Assembly: GCA_945882755.1 (NCBI GenBank)
Contig: CAMCWS010000005.1
Coordinates: 1 to 42,949, forward strand
Direction: 5' to 3'
DNA length: 42,949 bases
Source: Bordetella parapertussis
GTDB taxonomy: Bacteria > Pseudomonadota > Gammaproteobacteria > Burkholderiales > Burkholderiaceae_C
The notes below the pieces were generated by a model. The model worked only from the letters and a program-made list of their open reading frames with translations, made no database searches and was not told the DNA's origin. This document shows positions 16,969-25,805 of the stretch, piece after piece. Position 1 is the first letter of the stretch. Every line of letters starts with the position of its first letter. The position numbers and the translations under genes were made by a program.

Positions 16969-17499
16969 CTAGCAGCCTGAGTCATTCACCGTGCCATCGG
17001 GCATGACCGTTTTACAAAACTTGGTGTCATCAAGCTTGGCTTCATCCATCTTGGCACCCTTGAGATTGGTTCCGACCAACAAAGCGCCTCTTAAATTGGC
17101 CTTGGTCAGCACCGCTTCACTCAAATCAGCTCCGCTCAAATTGGCTTCACGCAAATAGGCGTTGGTGAAGTTGGCCAAATGCAAATTTGCGCCGGTGAAG
17201 TCCGTACGGCGCAAATTGGCGTCTTCGAAATTGGTTACCAAAGTGCGTTTCTCCATGGGTCGCTCGGCCATATTGGCCTTGTCCATCTTGGCCCCCGAGA
17301 GGTTGGCATTTTGAAAGTCTGCGCCGCGCATATCGCGACCGCTCATGGGGGCATCTGTCAAATCGCAGTATTTGCAGACATTGGTGGTTTTGAAGTCGTC
17401 AAACTTCGTCGCATCAAAAGCACCCGCCTGAAAAGGCCAAGCCCATGCAATGGAAGATAACAAAACGGCAAGCCTGGTGGTTGGACATTTGGTAAGCAC
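16969..17499 (-). CDS. Secreted pentapeptide-repeat protein
   Basis: A 176-residue protein with a Sec signal (LAVLLSSIAWAWPFQAGA). About 20 pentapeptide repeats of the A(N/D)Lxx type cover roughly residues 55-160 and should form a right-handed square beta-helix. A CKYC motif lies before the repeats and two more Cys after them (FCKTVM and the terminal C), so disulfide capping is plausible. Function unknown; cytosolic relatives mimic DNA, but this one is exported. The start is GTG at 17499, supported by an AAGGA ribosome site about 6 bases upstream; an ATG at 17488 is out of frame. It is divergent from the operon beginning at 17633. Confidence 0.85.
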   Translation of the reverse strand: MLTKCPTTRLAVLLSSIAWAWPFQAGAFDATKFDDFKTTNVCKYCDLTDAPMSGRDMRGADFQNANLSGAKMDKANMAERPMEKRTLVTNFEDANLRRTDFTGANLHLANFTNAYLREANLSGADLSEAVLTKANLRGALLVGTNLKGAKMDEAKLDDTKFCKTVMPDGTVNDSGC

Positions 17500-17632
17500 A
17501 GAATTCCTTCAAAAAAGATCGATATTCACAGGGAATAACACCCAACCCTTGAGCAGGTGGGAAATACACAGGCCCCCTTCGCCTGATTGAGAACCATGCG
17601 ATCATTACCACCCCGTTGTTGAGACCGCACCC

Positions 17633-17977
17633 ATGTTGTTTGCCCATTCTCGCTTGTTTGCTTCCAGCACTGCCGCCTTTGCCCTGATGGCAGGGTTGCT
17701 TTGTTTCCTGCCACCGGCCAATGCACAAACAGAGGCCAACCGCACCCCGACCCCTGTCACGATCAACCAGCCAGGTTCGCCTGCGGTGCTGATTGACGGC
17801 AACAAAATCATGGATGCCAACCCCGCAACAGCGACCAAACCGCCCAGACCCGCCGCGCCTGCACCTGCTGACAGCTACACCTCACGCGGTGGTGTGCCGC
17901 AAAGCAGCACCGAAGAAACCCATTTGTCCAACGGCTTGGTATGCAAAACAGAAAAAGGGCAACGCACATGCCGCTGA
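17633..17977 (+). CDS. Small secreted proline-rich protein of unknown function
   Basis: A 114-residue protein with a strong signal peptide (AAFALMAGLLCFLPPANA, cleavage before QTEAN). The mature part is low in complexity and rich in Pro, Ala and Thr, ending in a Cys pair (LVCKTEKGQRTCR). No family recognised. It is the first gene of a long same-strand run reaching soxA at 24872, and its last codons overlap the next gene by 10 bases. The 133-base gap upstream must hold the promoters for this run and for the divergent pentapeptide gene. Confidence 0.6.
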   Translation: MLFAHSRLFASSTAAFALMAGLLCFLPPANAQTEANRTPTPVTINQPGSPAVLIDGNKIMDANPATATKPPRPAAPAPADSYTSRGGVPQSSTEETHLSNGLVCKTEKGQRTCR

Positions 17978-18399
17978 AAGGAAAAACTTGGCGGCTGGGC
18001 ATGGCAACCGTGTCTGCCAGCTTGCTCAGCGTCAGCGCATGGGGTTACACCGTCACCTGTGAAGCGCAGGGCAGTTTTCCTGAGATGGAGAAAATCATCG
18101 TCAAACCTGCGACGGTTGAAGTCAATATAGAGAGCATTGGCAACCATTTGTACATCAAGATCGAAGGACCCAAGCTGTATGGCATGTTCGTCAACACCTT
18201 GATCACCGAAGAATTCAAAGGGCAAGACCTCACCTCAAAAACCAGCATTTGGGTCAAGCGCACCCATATTGCTAGCCAAGAAGAAGCCGAAATCAAAATC
18301 ACCCGCCAACCCGTCACGCTGTTTGCCATGAAAGATGTTTACCGCTATGGTAAAAATTTAAAATTCTTGGTGACTGGCCCCTGCCAACTTCCCTCTTAA
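17968..18399 (+). CDS. Small secreted protein of unknown function
   Basis: A 143-residue protein. I chose the ATG at 17968 because it gives a clean signal peptide (MPLKGKTWRLGMATVSASLL ... AWG) and has AAGGG eight bases upstream; an earlier ATG at 17941 is in frame inside the preceding gene. The mature domain begins YTVTCEAQG and ends TGPCQLPS, so two Cys bracket a mostly beta domain. No match to a known family. Position in the run suggests a periplasmic role alongside the Sox-like proteins downstream, but nothing in the sequence proves it. Confidence 0.6.
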   Translation: MPLKGKTWRLGMATVSASLLSVSAWGYTVTCEAQGSFPEMEKIIVKPATVEVNIESIGNHLYIKIEGPKLYGMFVNTLITEEFKGQDLTSKTSIWVKRTHIASQEEAEIKITRQPVTLFAMKDVYRYGKNLKFLVTGPCQLPS

Positions 18400-18413
18400 C
18401 GTCCAAACTCACC

Positions 18414-19238
18414 ATGTCCGATTTAACTGTTCGCAAGCTCCTGATCGATTTAGAAGCGCCGTTTGAGTTGCGCTGGAATGGCGGCGATGCCTTCACGTCT
18501 GCTTTCATGAACGCTTTGTCCATGAGCTTTCCTTTGGGTGAGCAGTTTTTCATAGACTCCTTGCGCCGAGGCGTTAAAGAGTTAAGCCCAGAGCTGAAAG
18601 CCAGCTTTGCGCAAGATATCAAAGGTTTTATCGGGCAAGAAGCCACCCATCGTCGTATCCACGAACGCTTTAACCACCATGTCTTAAACCAAGGCATGGT
18701 CAATCATTGGGAAAAACGGATTCTTCGCCGTATTGCACTTATCAACCAGAAAAAAGCCATCCATGCCGTGGCAGTCACAGCGGCCTATGAGCACTACACC
18801 TCGGTCTTCGCCGCTTGGTTGCTCAACCACCCAGACTTTTTGGCGCAAGCGCCGCAGCGTTTGCAAACCCTGTGGATGTGGCATGCCAGCGAAGAAACCG
18901 AACACCGAAGCGTGTCTTTTGATATTTACCGCGCCATGGGTGGCAATGAAGTTTGGCGTAAACGCTGGATGATCACCGTCACTGTGTTTTTCTTGACCGA
19001 CATACTGCGACAAACCTGCAGTAACCTGTGGCATGAGGGCAGTCTTTTCAAGGCCAGCACTTGGCGCAGTGCGTGGCGTCACCTGTTTGCGAAAGAGGGG
19101 CTGTTCACCAGCTCTTATGCCTCTTGGAAGCAGTATTTCCGAGCAGATTTTCACCCCACTGAGCATGATGACCAGTTGTCGCGGCAGTGGTTACAAACAC
19201 ACCAACAGGCGTACAAAGCCATTGGTCAGTCCGCTTAA
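18414..19238 (+). CDS. Predicted metal-dependent hydrolase (PF10118 family)
   Basis: A 274-residue helical protein. Conserved features are the GQEATHRRIHERFN segment (about 73-86), AAYEHYTSVFA (about 123-133) and WHASEETEHRSVSFDIY (about 157-173). The Glu/His pairs (E-x-x-H) in repeated helices resemble a diiron-carboxylate arrangement. The family is annotated as a metal-dependent hydrolase; its substrate is unknown. It is cytoplasmic with one possible membrane-associated helix (ITVTVFFLTDIL). It lies 14 bases after the previous gene and 23 before the esterase. Confidence 0.78.
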   Translation: MSDLTVRKLLIDLEAPFELRWNGGDAFTSAFMNALSMSFPLGEQFFIDSLRRGVKELSPELKASFAQDIKGFIGQEATHRRIHERFNHHVLNQGMVNHWEKRILRRIALINQKKAIHAVAVTAAYEHYTSVFAAWLLNHPDFLAQAPQRLQTLWMWHASEETEHRSVSFDIYRAMGGNEVWRKRWMITVTVFFLTDILRQTCSNLWHEGSLFKASTWRSAWRHLFAKEGLFTSSYASWKQYFRADFHPTEHDDQLSRQWLQTHQQAYKAIGQSA

Positions 19239-19261
19239 AGCCCTTTTTCATTCAACTGAGC

Positions 19262-20200
19262 ATGCTCGACCCTCAAGCCAAAGCCCTTTTACAACTCATG
19301 GTGGACCGCGGTGTGCCACCGGTCAACACTTTGCCGCCCAAAGAAGCGCGAGATTTTTATGTTTTGCGCAAAGCTTTGACGCAACCTGACCCGCCCGTCA
19401 TGTCGCATGTGCATGACCATTTGCCCAACTTGGGCGGGGTGCAAGTGCCTGTCCGTGAATACCGCCCCATGGGTGTCACTGCCAACGCGGTCTTGCCTGC
19501 ATTGGTTTACTACCACGGCGGTGGCTGGGTGATTGGCAATATCGAAACCCACGATGTGTTGTGCCGCCAACTCAGCAACGCCAGTGGCTGCGCTGTGTTT
19601 TCGGTGGATTACCGCTTGGCCCCAGAGCATGTATTTCCAGCGGCTTATAACGATTCATTGGCTGCCTTTCATTGGGTGGTTGCACAAGCTGCTGCTTTGC
19701 ACATCGACCCACGCCGTGTGGCGGTCGGTGGCGACAGCGCGGGGGGCAATTTGGCTGCTGCGGTTGCGTTGGGCACCAAGGACGCAGCCCACAAACCAGC
19801 TTTTCAACTGCTGATTTACCCTGCCACGCTGATGTACCCCGACACCCCCAGCTACCACGCCAATGCAGAGGGCTATGGTTTAACGGCAGTGGCCATGCAC
19901 TGGTTCATGGACCACTATTTACCCACACGTGAACATGCCAACGATTGGCGTGCTTCTCCGCTGAAAGCGCCCTCTCATGCAGGACTGCCCCCCGCGCTGG
20001 TGTTGACCGCTGGCTATGACCCCCTGAAAGACGAGGGCTACCAGTACGCTGATGCTTTGTCTGCGGCTGGCGGCGTGGCCGAATACATTTGCTTTGAACG
20101 GCAAATCCACGGTTTCATCACCATGGGTCGCATCATGCGCGAAGCGCTCAGCGGTGTTGAAGTGTGTGCACAAGCGCTTCGTCGTTATTTAACTTCTTGA
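19262..20200 (+). CDS. Alpha/beta hydrolase of the hormone-sensitive lipase family
   Basis: A 312-residue cytoplasmic esterase. It has the HSL-family oxyanion motif HGGG (85-88), the nucleophile elbow GDSAGG (S159), and the likely triad partners D253 ([10 protein letters not shown]) and H283 (RQIHGF). Such enzymes hydrolyse short acyl or aryl esters. The ATG at 19262 is preferred; longer in-frame starts overlap the upstream gene and add a non-conserved stretch. It ends one base before the iorA-like gene. Its place in front of the molybdenum hydroxylase genes suggests a shared catabolic pathway that releases a substrate or processes a product. Confidence 0.88.
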   Translation: MLDPQAKALLQLMVDRGVPPVNTLPPKEARDFYVLRKALTQPDPPVMSHVHDHLPNLGGVQVPVREYRPMGVTANAVLPALVYYHGGGWVIGNIETHDVLCRQLSNASGCAVFSVDYRLAPEHVFPAAYNDSLAAFHWVVAQAAALHIDPRRVAVGGDSAGGNLAAAVALGTKDAAHKPAFQLLIYPATLMYPDTPSYHANAEGYGLTAVAMHWFMDHYLPTREHANDWRASPLKAPSHAGLPPALVLTAGYDPLKDEGYQYADALSAAGGVAEYICFERQIHGFITMGRIMREALSGVEVCAQALRRYLTS

Positions 20201-20201
20201 A

Positions 20202-20669
20202 ATGCCCGCTATGAAACTCAACGTCAACGGACAAACCCACCAACTCGATGTCGAACCCGAGATGCCACTACTGTGGGCACTTCGCGATGAACTCGATATC
20301 AAAGGCCCCAAATATGGTTGCGGCATTGCCCTGTGCGGTGCTTGTACCGTGTTGCTTAACGGCGAGCCCGTACGCTCTTGCTCTTACCCCGTATCCTCTG
20401 CTGCAGGACAACAAGTGGTCAGCATCGAAGGTTTGGCCACCAAGGGCAAACTTCACGCAGTCCAAAAAGCTTGGATAGACCACCAAGTACCGCAGTGCGG
20501 CTACTGCCAAGGCGGTCAAATGCTGGCAGCCGTTGCGCTCCTGAAAAAGAAACCCAAGCCCACCGACGAAGACATCGATGCAGCCATGACGAACATTTGC
20601 CGCTGCGGCACCTATGCCCGTATGCGTACCGCCATCCATGCTGCAGCCCGTCAGGCAGGTCAATCATGA
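20202..20669 (+). CDS. (2Fe-2S) subunit of a xanthine-oxidase-family molybdenum hydroxylase (IorA-like)
   Basis: A 155-residue two-cluster protein. The plant-ferredoxin-type cluster is held by C40, C45, C48 and C60 ([11 protein letters not shown] ... C) and the second by C99, C102, C133 and C135 (CGYCQGGQ ... CRCG). This is the small subunit of isoquinoline 1-oxidoreductase and related aldehyde dehydrogenases and carries electrons from the molybdenum centre. It has no signal peptide and would be exported with its Tat-signal partner. The start may be ATG 20202 or ATG 20211. Its stop overlaps the large-subunit start by ATGA. Confidence 0.9.
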   Translation: MPAMKLNVNGQTHQLDVEPEMPLLWALRDELDIKGPKYGCGIALCGACTVLLNGEPVRSCSYPVSSAAGQQVVSIEGLATKGKLHAVQKAWIDHQVPQCGYCQGGQMLAAVALLKKKPKPTDEDIDAAMTNICRCGTYARMRTAIHAAARQAGQS

Positions 20670-22807
20670 AGCGCCGCCATTTTTTACAGGTCAGCGCTAG
20701 CGCCACTGCAGCTCTCAGCTTGGGTTTTGTGCTGCCGTCGCAAGCCCAAACCGGTAACGCCCAAGAGGTCAATGCATGGATAGATATCCATGCTGATGAA
20801 TCCATCGTGATTCGCTATGCACGCACAGAAATGGGCCAAGGCAGCCGTACCTCTGCACCCATGCTGATTGCTGAAGAGCTCGAAGTCGATTGGAAGAAAG
20901 TACGTATTGAAGATGTGCAAGCGCATGAAAACTTGAAGCGTAAGCGCACCTATGGCGACATGGCCAGCGTGGGCAGCCGCACCATCCGCAACTCACAAGA
21001 GTATTTGCGCAAAGCCGGAGCCTCTGCCCGCATGATGCTGGTTCAAGCGGCGGCCCAGCGTTGGAGCGTACCTTTGAATGAATGCCAAGCCGTAAAAGGC
21101 AAAGTGGTTCACACACCCAGCAAGAAAAGCTTCAGCTATGGTCAGTTAGCAGCAGATGCCTCCAAGCTCAGTCCGCCTACAGACATTCCTTTGAAAGACC
21201 CCGCCTCTTGGACCTTGGCTGGCAAACCCATCCCCAGGGTGGACATGCATGACATCGTGACCGGCAAGATTCGCTTCGGCGTCGATACCCAGTTGCCCGG
21301 TATGTTGCACGCTGCCATTGCCCAGTCGCCGGTGTTTGGTAGCAAGGTCGTAAGCATTGACAGCAGCAAGGTGGATAACCGCCGTGGCATTGTGAAAGTG
21401 CTGAACATGGGCGAGTTTGTGGCGGTGGTGGCGGACAACTGGTGGCGTGCCAAAGAGGCTTTGCGTGATGTGTCCATTGAATGGGACAGCGGCAAGTACG
21501 CCCAAGTCAACAGTGCAAGCTTGATGAAGCTCTACCGCGAAGGTTTGAGCCAAAGCGATGCCGCTGTGGCGCGTCAAGACGGTAATGCAGTGGCTACGCT
21601 AGAGAAGGCCAGCAAGGTTATCGAAGCCGAGTACTACACCCCTTACTTGGCCCACGCCACCCTCGAGCCCATGGTTTGCACTGCCTTGTTGCAAGGCGAT
21701 CAATTGCAAATTTGGGTGTCTACCCAAAACCCAGAGTCCAGCTTAGCCGCAGCAGCCAGCACCGCCGAAGTACCACAAGAAAACGTCAAGGTGTTCGCCA
21801 TGCAAATGGGCGGCGGCTTGGGGCGTAAAAGCCCGCAAGACTTCACACGCCAAGCAGTGGCGATTGCCAAGGCCATGCCCGGCAAACCGATCAAACTCAT
21901 GTGGAGCCGCGAAGAGGACACCCAGCACGACCTCTACCGCCCTGCCAGCTTGGTCAAAGTTCGCGCCAGCATTCAAGCCGACGGCAAACCGGAGGCTCTT
22001 CACATCCGCGTGAGCGCACCTTCGATTTTTTCTCAGCTGCTGCGCATGCCGCTGCAAAACGGCGTCGACCCCCAAGCCGTTGCCGCATTCAACGATCACC
22101 CTTATGCCATTCCCCATTGCTTGGTGGACTTTGCCCAACGCAGTACCCATGTGCCTGTGGGTTTTTGGCGTACCGTGGGTCACTCGCAAAACCCATTTGT
22201 ACGTGAGTGTTTTTTGGATGAGTTGGCGCATGCAGCTGGCGTTGACCCTTTGGCTTACAGGCTCTCACTTTTGCCCAACAACGAAAAAGCCAACCGAGAT
22301 CGCGGCATCTTGCAGGCTGTGGCCAAAGCCGCTGATTGGGACAAACCTCTGCCAGCAGGTGTTTTTCGCGGGATAGGGCAAACCGATGGCTACGGCAGTC
22401 ACACAGCCTGTGTTTGCGAGGTTTCGGTCAATGCCAAAGGCGAGGTTCGGATTCACCGCATCGTGATCGGCATTGACCCTGGCTATGCGGTCAACCCCGA
22501 CAACATCCAAGCCCAGCTGCAAGGCAGCGTGGTGCATGGTTTGACAGCTATTTTCTGGGGTGAGATGACTGTGAAAGATGGCCGCATTGAGCAATCCAAT
22601 TTCCACGATTACCGCATGATGCGCATGAATGAAATGCCCAAAGTGCAAACCGTGATTGCCCCCAGCGGCGGTTTTTGGGGCGGCGTGGGCGAGCCTGCCC
22701 AAGCGCCTTTGGCGCCAGCCTTGGGCAACGCTTTGTTTGCTGCCACTGGCAAACGCCTACGCTCTTTGCCCTTGAAAAACCATGGTCTGAGCTTGGTCAA
22801 AGCATGA
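20666..22807 (+). CDS. Molybdopterin-binding large subunit of a xanthine-oxidase-family hydroxylase (IorB-like)
   Basis: A 713-residue protein with a Tat signal (RRHFLQV, then [10 protein letters not shown]), so it acts in the periplasm. MGGGLGRK (in the middle third) and the catalytic Glu of [10 protein letters not shown] (E676) are family landmarks; the cofactor is the molybdopterin cytosine dinucleotide type in known members. Relatives oxidise N-heterocycles or aldehydes using water as oxygen source, often passing electrons to a c-type cytochrome. Here the next gene, coupled by ATGA, is a SoxX-type cytochrome. The substrate cannot be read from sequence. An open frame extends upstream to 20378 within iorA but the Tat signal fixes the start at 20666. 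Confidence 0.9.
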   Translation: MKRRHFLQVSASATAALSLGFVLPSQAQTGNAQEVNAWIDIHADESIVIRYARTEMGQGSRTSAPMLIAEELEVDWKKVRIEDVQAHENLKRKRTYGDMASVGSRTIRNSQEYLRKAGASARMMLVQAAAQRWSVPLNECQAVKGKVVHTPSKKSFSYGQLAADASKLSPPTDIPLKDPASWTLAGKPIPRVDMHDIVTGKIRFGVDTQLPGMLHAAIAQSPVFGSKVVSIDSSKVDNRRGIVKVLNMGEFVAVVADNWWRAKEALRDVSIEWDSGKYAQVNSASLMKLYREGLSQSDAAVARQDGNAVATLEKASKVIEAEYYTPYLAHATLEPMVCTALLQGDQLQIWVSTQNPESSLAAAASTAEVPQENVKVFAMQMGGGLGRKSPQDFTRQAVAIAKAMPGKPIKLMWSREEDTQHDLYRPASLVKVRASIQADGKPEALHIRVSAPSIFSQLLRMPLQNGVDPQAVAAFNDHPYAIPHCLVDFAQRSTHVPVGFWRTVGHSQNPFVRECFLDELAHAAGVDPLAYRLSLLPNNEKANRDRGILQAVAKAADWDKPLPAGVFRGIGQTDGYGSHTACVCEVSVNAKGEVRIHRIVIGIDPGYAVNPDNIQAQLQGSVVHGLTAIFWGEMTVKDGRIEQSNFHDYRMMRMNEMPKVQTVIAPSGGFWGGVGEPAQAPLAPALGNALFAATGKRLRSLPLKNHGLSLVKA

Positions 22808-23208
22808 AACAGGTGTGGTTGCTTGCTGTGTTGGCGCTTAGCCCTTTGGTGTGGGCAGCAGACACCATGCATGCCACACCCTCAGCTGTAACGGCGGATG
22901 CAGCACGTGGTCGCAAGCTGCTGTTGGCTCGCCAAGACACCGGCTGCATTTTGTGCCACCAACTGCCGGGTTTCAAAGAAGGCGGCGAAATGGGCCCCTC
23001 ACTGACTGGTGTGGGTGAGCGCCTGAGCAGCGAGCAAATTCGCCAACGCATTGCCGACCCCCGTGTGCTAAACCCCCAAACCTTTATGCCTGCTTACTTC
23101 AGTACCGCAGGTCTTCATAATGTCGCCAAACCCTTGCAAGGAAAGACTGTGCTCACAGAGCAAGGCCTGGAAGACATCATTGCCTATTTAGTAAAGAACC
23201 CTTCATGA
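22804..23208 (+). CDS. soxX: Sulfur oxidation c-type cytochrome SoxX
   Basis: A 134-residue periplasmic monoheme cytochrome. Signal peptide at 1-19, heme-binding CILCH (C48, C51, H52), then GEMGPSLTGVGERLS and the distal Met in PQTFMPAYF (M95). This is the SoxX pattern. SoxX pairs with SoxA to join thiosulfate to the SoxY cysteine. Its ATG overlaps the molybdenum hydroxylase stop (ATGA) and its own end overlaps soxY. In some Ior-type operons a c-type cytochrome gene occupies exactly this place, so SoxX may also serve as electron acceptor for that enzyme. Confidence 0.85.
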   Translation: MKQVWLLAVLALSPLVWAADTMHATPSAVTADAARGRKLLLARQDTGCILCHQLPGFKEGGEMGPSLTGVGERLSSEQIRQRIADPRVLNPQTFMPAYFSTAGLHNVAKPLQGKTVLTEQGLEDIIAYLVKNPS

Positions 23209-23717
23209 GGTCTCGCTTGTTTTCTCGTCGTCAATCTATCTTGGCTATTTTTCAAACCACCCTCGCTGCCAGCGTTGGGGGTTTTTGGCTGGGTTCTGCC
23301 AAAGCGCAGGTGGACAAACTCACCATCACCGGCTTGTCTGAGGCCCGTTTGCGCACCTTTGAAGAGATGGTGCGCCCTTATGTGCAAAGCCAAGAACTCA
23401 AAAAAGAACGCGTGTCCTTGTCCTTGCCCATGCTGGCAGACAACGGCCACATGGTGCCCTTGAGTTTGAAGATTGACAGCCCCATGACCGAGGCTTCCCA
23501 CATCACCCATGTCTACCTGATCTCTCAACGCAACCCAGTTCCTTTGATAGCGAAGTTTGTCATGGGTCCATGGAGTGGTCGTGCTGACTTGAGCACAAGG
23601 GTGCGTTTGTCGGGCAACCAAAACGTGATTGCGCTGGCCAGGTTGTCCGATGGCAATTTCATTTACGACGTGCAAGAGGTGGTGGTCACCGAAGCAGCTT
23701 GCGTGGACAACGGCTGA
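23205..23717 (+). CDS. soxY: SoxY-like sulfur carrier protein with variant C-terminus
   Basis: A 170-residue exported protein. The N-terminus has paired Arg (SRRQSILAIFQ), a Tat-like signal typical of SoxY, and the mature domain has the SoxY immunoglobulin-like pattern (HMVPLSLKIDSPM, HVYLISQRNPVPLIAKF). SoxY normally ends in GGCGG, whose Cys on a swinging arm carries the sulfur substrate. Here the end reads VVVTEAACVDNG: a Cys is present (C166) but the flanking Gly are gone and two extra residues follow. Two stops in a row (TGATGA) end the gene and the second overlaps soxZ. It may carry a different substrate or dock on a different partner. Confidence 0.82.
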   Translation: MRSRLFSRRQSILAIFQTTLAASVGGFWLGSAKAQVDKLTITGLSEARLRTFEEMVRPYVQSQELKKERVSLSLPMLADNGHMVPLSLKIDSPMTEASHITHVYLISQRNPVPLIAKFVMGPWSGRADLSTRVRLSGNQNVIALARLSDGNFIYDVQEVVVTEAACVDNG

Positions 23718-24067
23718 TGAGTTCCGCTCGCTTGCAAATCCCTCCCCGCATCTTTCAAGGCGATGTGTTCAAAGTACGCCTGTTGGTAAACCATCCCATG
23801 GACAGTGGTTTTTTACGCGATATCGATGGCGTGATCATTCAGCGCAACGTCATCCGACACCTGCTTTGCACATTGAATGGACGAGAGGTGTTTCGTGTGG
23901 AACCCACCACAGGCGTAGCAGCCAACCCTTTGTTTGAGTTTTATTTGCGTGCTACCGAGTCGGGCGATATGCTGTTTCGCTGGGTCGATGACAAGGCCTA
24001 CATTGGCGAATTACGCCACACCTTGGTGGTCGAAGCCGCCAATGTCTCCAAGCCTGCCAGCAACTGA
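23717..24067 (+). CDS. soxZ: SoxZ sulfur carrier partner protein
   Basis: A 116-residue soluble protein with no signal peptide, as expected: SoxZ is exported bound to SoxY. It shows ARLQIPPRIFQGDVFKVRLLVNHPMDSGF-type strands, and later FEFYLRATESGDMLFRW and the final LVVEA strand, all typical. The ATG at 23717 overlaps the soxY stop (TGATG), so the two subunits are coupled. One Cys (LLCTLNG) is in the core rather than at an end. Confidence 0.87.
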   Translation: MSSARLQIPPRIFQGDVFKVRLLVNHPMDSGFLRDIDGVIIQRNVIRHLLCTLNGREVFRVEPTTGVAANPLFEFYLRATESGDMLFRWVDDKAYIGELRHTLVVEAANVSKPASN

Positions 24068-24077
24068 TCGCCCACTT

Positions 24078-24872
24078 ATGCGCTTTGCCGTTTGCAGGAC
24101 TTTGCTTTTGGGGTTGTGGGCCATCTCATCGCTTGCCCTGACTTCCCATGCGCAGCAACGCCTGATCCCTTTGGATAAGCTGCAATCTGGTCTGCATTAT
24201 TCAGGCGCCGAAGTGCAGTCTTTGCAAACCGATGAGTTTGCCAACCCTGGCAATATCGCCTTAGACAGCGGCACCAAGTCCTGGGCCAAACCAGACGGTA
24301 AAACCAACAAAAGCTGCCAGTCCTGCCATGGTGAACTCGTCAAAATGAAGGGCGTATCGACTCGCTACCCAGCCATCGACAAAGCCACCGGCAAACTCTT
24401 TAACTTGGAAGACCGCATCCGCAACTGCCGCGTGAAAAACCAAAAAGCCGCTGAATGGACTTTTGAGTCCGATGAGTTGGTGGCCATGACACTGGCCGTC
24501 ACCAGCACCTCTCGCGGCCTGCCTTTGCAAGCACAAATTGACGGGGCAGCCAAAAGGCATTTTGAAAACGGCCAACGTCTTTTCATGACCCGCCAAGGGC
24601 AAATGAACTTGGCCTGTACGAATTGCCACGACCAGCACTATGGGCAAAAGCTCTATACCGACCCTTTGAGCCAAGGCCAAGCCAACGGCTACCCGCTCTA
24701 CCGTATCGATTGGCAACGTGTTGCCTCTCTAGAGCGGCGACTGCGTTTTTGCTACACCGGCGTGAAAGCCGAAATTCCCCCGTGGGGCCACAGTGATATA
24801 CGTGACATCAGCCTCTACCTGATGTGGCGCGGACAAGGCTTGCTCGTCGAAGCACCTGCGGTGCGCAAATAA
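24078..24872 (+). CDS. soxA: SoxA diheme c-type cytochrome
   Basis: A 264-residue periplasmic protein. Signal peptide at 1-25 (LLLGLWAISSLALTSHA). Heme sites are CQSCH (C80, C83, H84) and CTNCH (C180, C183, H184), so this is the diheme form. RFCYTGVKAE holds the Cys (C225) that in SoxA is the heme ligand modified to a persulfide, and C117 is also in a conserved position. With SoxX it should form SoxAX. The ATG at 24078 gives the clean signal peptide and lies 10 bases after soxZ. soxB and soxCD do not follow; the next gene, aroE, is convergent 7 bases away, so the operon ends here. Confidence 0.87.
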   Translation: MRFAVCRTLLLGLWAISSLALTSHAQQRLIPLDKLQSGLHYSGAEVQSLQTDEFANPGNIALDSGTKSWAKPDGKTNKSCQSCHGELVKMKGVSTRYPAIDKATGKLFNLEDRIRNCRVKNQKAAEWTFESDELVAMTLAVTSTSRGLPLQAQIDGAAKRHFENGQRLFMTRQGQMNLACTNCHDQHYGQKLYTDPLSQGQANGYPLYRIDWQRVASLERRLRFCYTGVKAEIPPWGHSDIRDISLYLMWRGQGLLVEAPAVRK

Positions 24873-24879
24873 ACGACAG

Positions 24880-25719
24880 CTAAAACGTGGCCAAAACCTT
24901 GGTCCATAAAGCGGGTGTCACCTCTGGCATGACACCAAACCAAGAAGCAAACGCTGGTCTGGCTTGGTGCAACAACATGCCCAAGCCATTGACCGTGGGG
25001 TTGCCACGCGAAGCAGCACGCAGCAATAAATCGGTTTGCAAGGGGGTGTAAACAATGTCGGATACCAAAGCCTGAGCTGGCAATGCGTCGAGTTGCAAGT
25101 CCAGGACAGGCTGACCCTGCATCCCTTGGGTCGTGGTGTTGACCAACAATGCAGCGCCCTCAAGCGCGGCATGACGCTCAGACCAAGCAAAAGCCTTGAC
25201 GGGTGCGCCAAATTCTTGGGCCATAGAAACGGCTTTGTCATGGCTGCGGTTGAACAAACGAATATCTGTCGCACCGGCATCGGCCAATGCCCACACCACC
25301 GCTCGAGCAGCACCACCTGCCCCCAACACCACGGCAGGGCCAGCATTGGCTTGCCAACTGCTATGGGCTTCACGCAAACTTTGGATGAAACCAAAGGCAT
25401 CGGTGTTGGTGCCGTGCAAACTGCCGTCAGCACGCACAGTCAATGTATTGACAGCACCTATGCGCTGAGCCACAGGATCAATTTCATCAAGCCATGGCAA
25501 GGCTTCTATCTTGTGCGGCAAGGTCAGGTTGCAGCCCGCAAAGCCCAAAGCTTTCAGGCCGGTCAAAGCCTCTTGCAAATTGACAGGGTTGACAGCCAGC
25601 GGGACATAAGCACCGCGTAAACCGTACTGGGCTATCCAGTGCGAATGAATGCGTGGTGAGCGAGAGTGGGAGATAGGCCACCCCATGACCCCAGCCAGAA
25701 TGAATGAATGAGTTGCCAT
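24880..25719 (-). CDS. aroE: Shikimate dehydrogenase (NADP-dependent)
   Basis: A 279-residue enzyme reducing 3-dehydroshikimate to shikimate in aromatic amino acid synthesis. The shikimate pocket is seen in PISHSRSPRIH (Ser pair) and NLTLPHK with the catalytic Lys (around residue 70), and its Asp partner in GTNTDAFGF. The nucleotide site is GAGGAARA, with FNRS following as in NADP-binding AroE; NGLGMLLHQA is the conserved end motif. Length is typical. It is a housekeeping gene lying between the Sox operon and the dioxygenase-rhodanese gene and is not obviously connected to either. Confidence 0.95.
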   Translation of the reverse strand: MATHSFILAGVMGWPISHSRSPRIHSHWIAQYGLRGAYVPLAVNPVNLQEALTGLKALGFAGCNLTLPHKIEALPWLDEIDPVAQRIGAVNTLTVRADGSLHGTNTDAFGFIQSLREAHSSWQANAGPAVVLGAGGAARAVVWALADAGATDIRLFNRSHDKAVSMAQEFGAPVKAFAWSERHAALEGAALLVNTTTQGMQGQPVLDLQLDALPAQALVSDIVYTPLQTDLLLRAASRGNPTVNGLGMLLHQARPAFASWFGVMPEVTPALWTKVLATF

Positions 25720-25805
25720 AAGACCATTAGCATATCGTGAGTTGTAAGCTAAGAATCCTGCCCCTTATGTGAAACAATCTGAGCAGTCCCGTCCACTGTC
25801 CCGAG

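Noticed and set aside
20641..20670. Riboswitch (for example molybdenum cofactor type) before the hydroxylase genes
   Set aside because: The genes are packed with overlaps of a few bases, leaving no untranslated leader for such an element.
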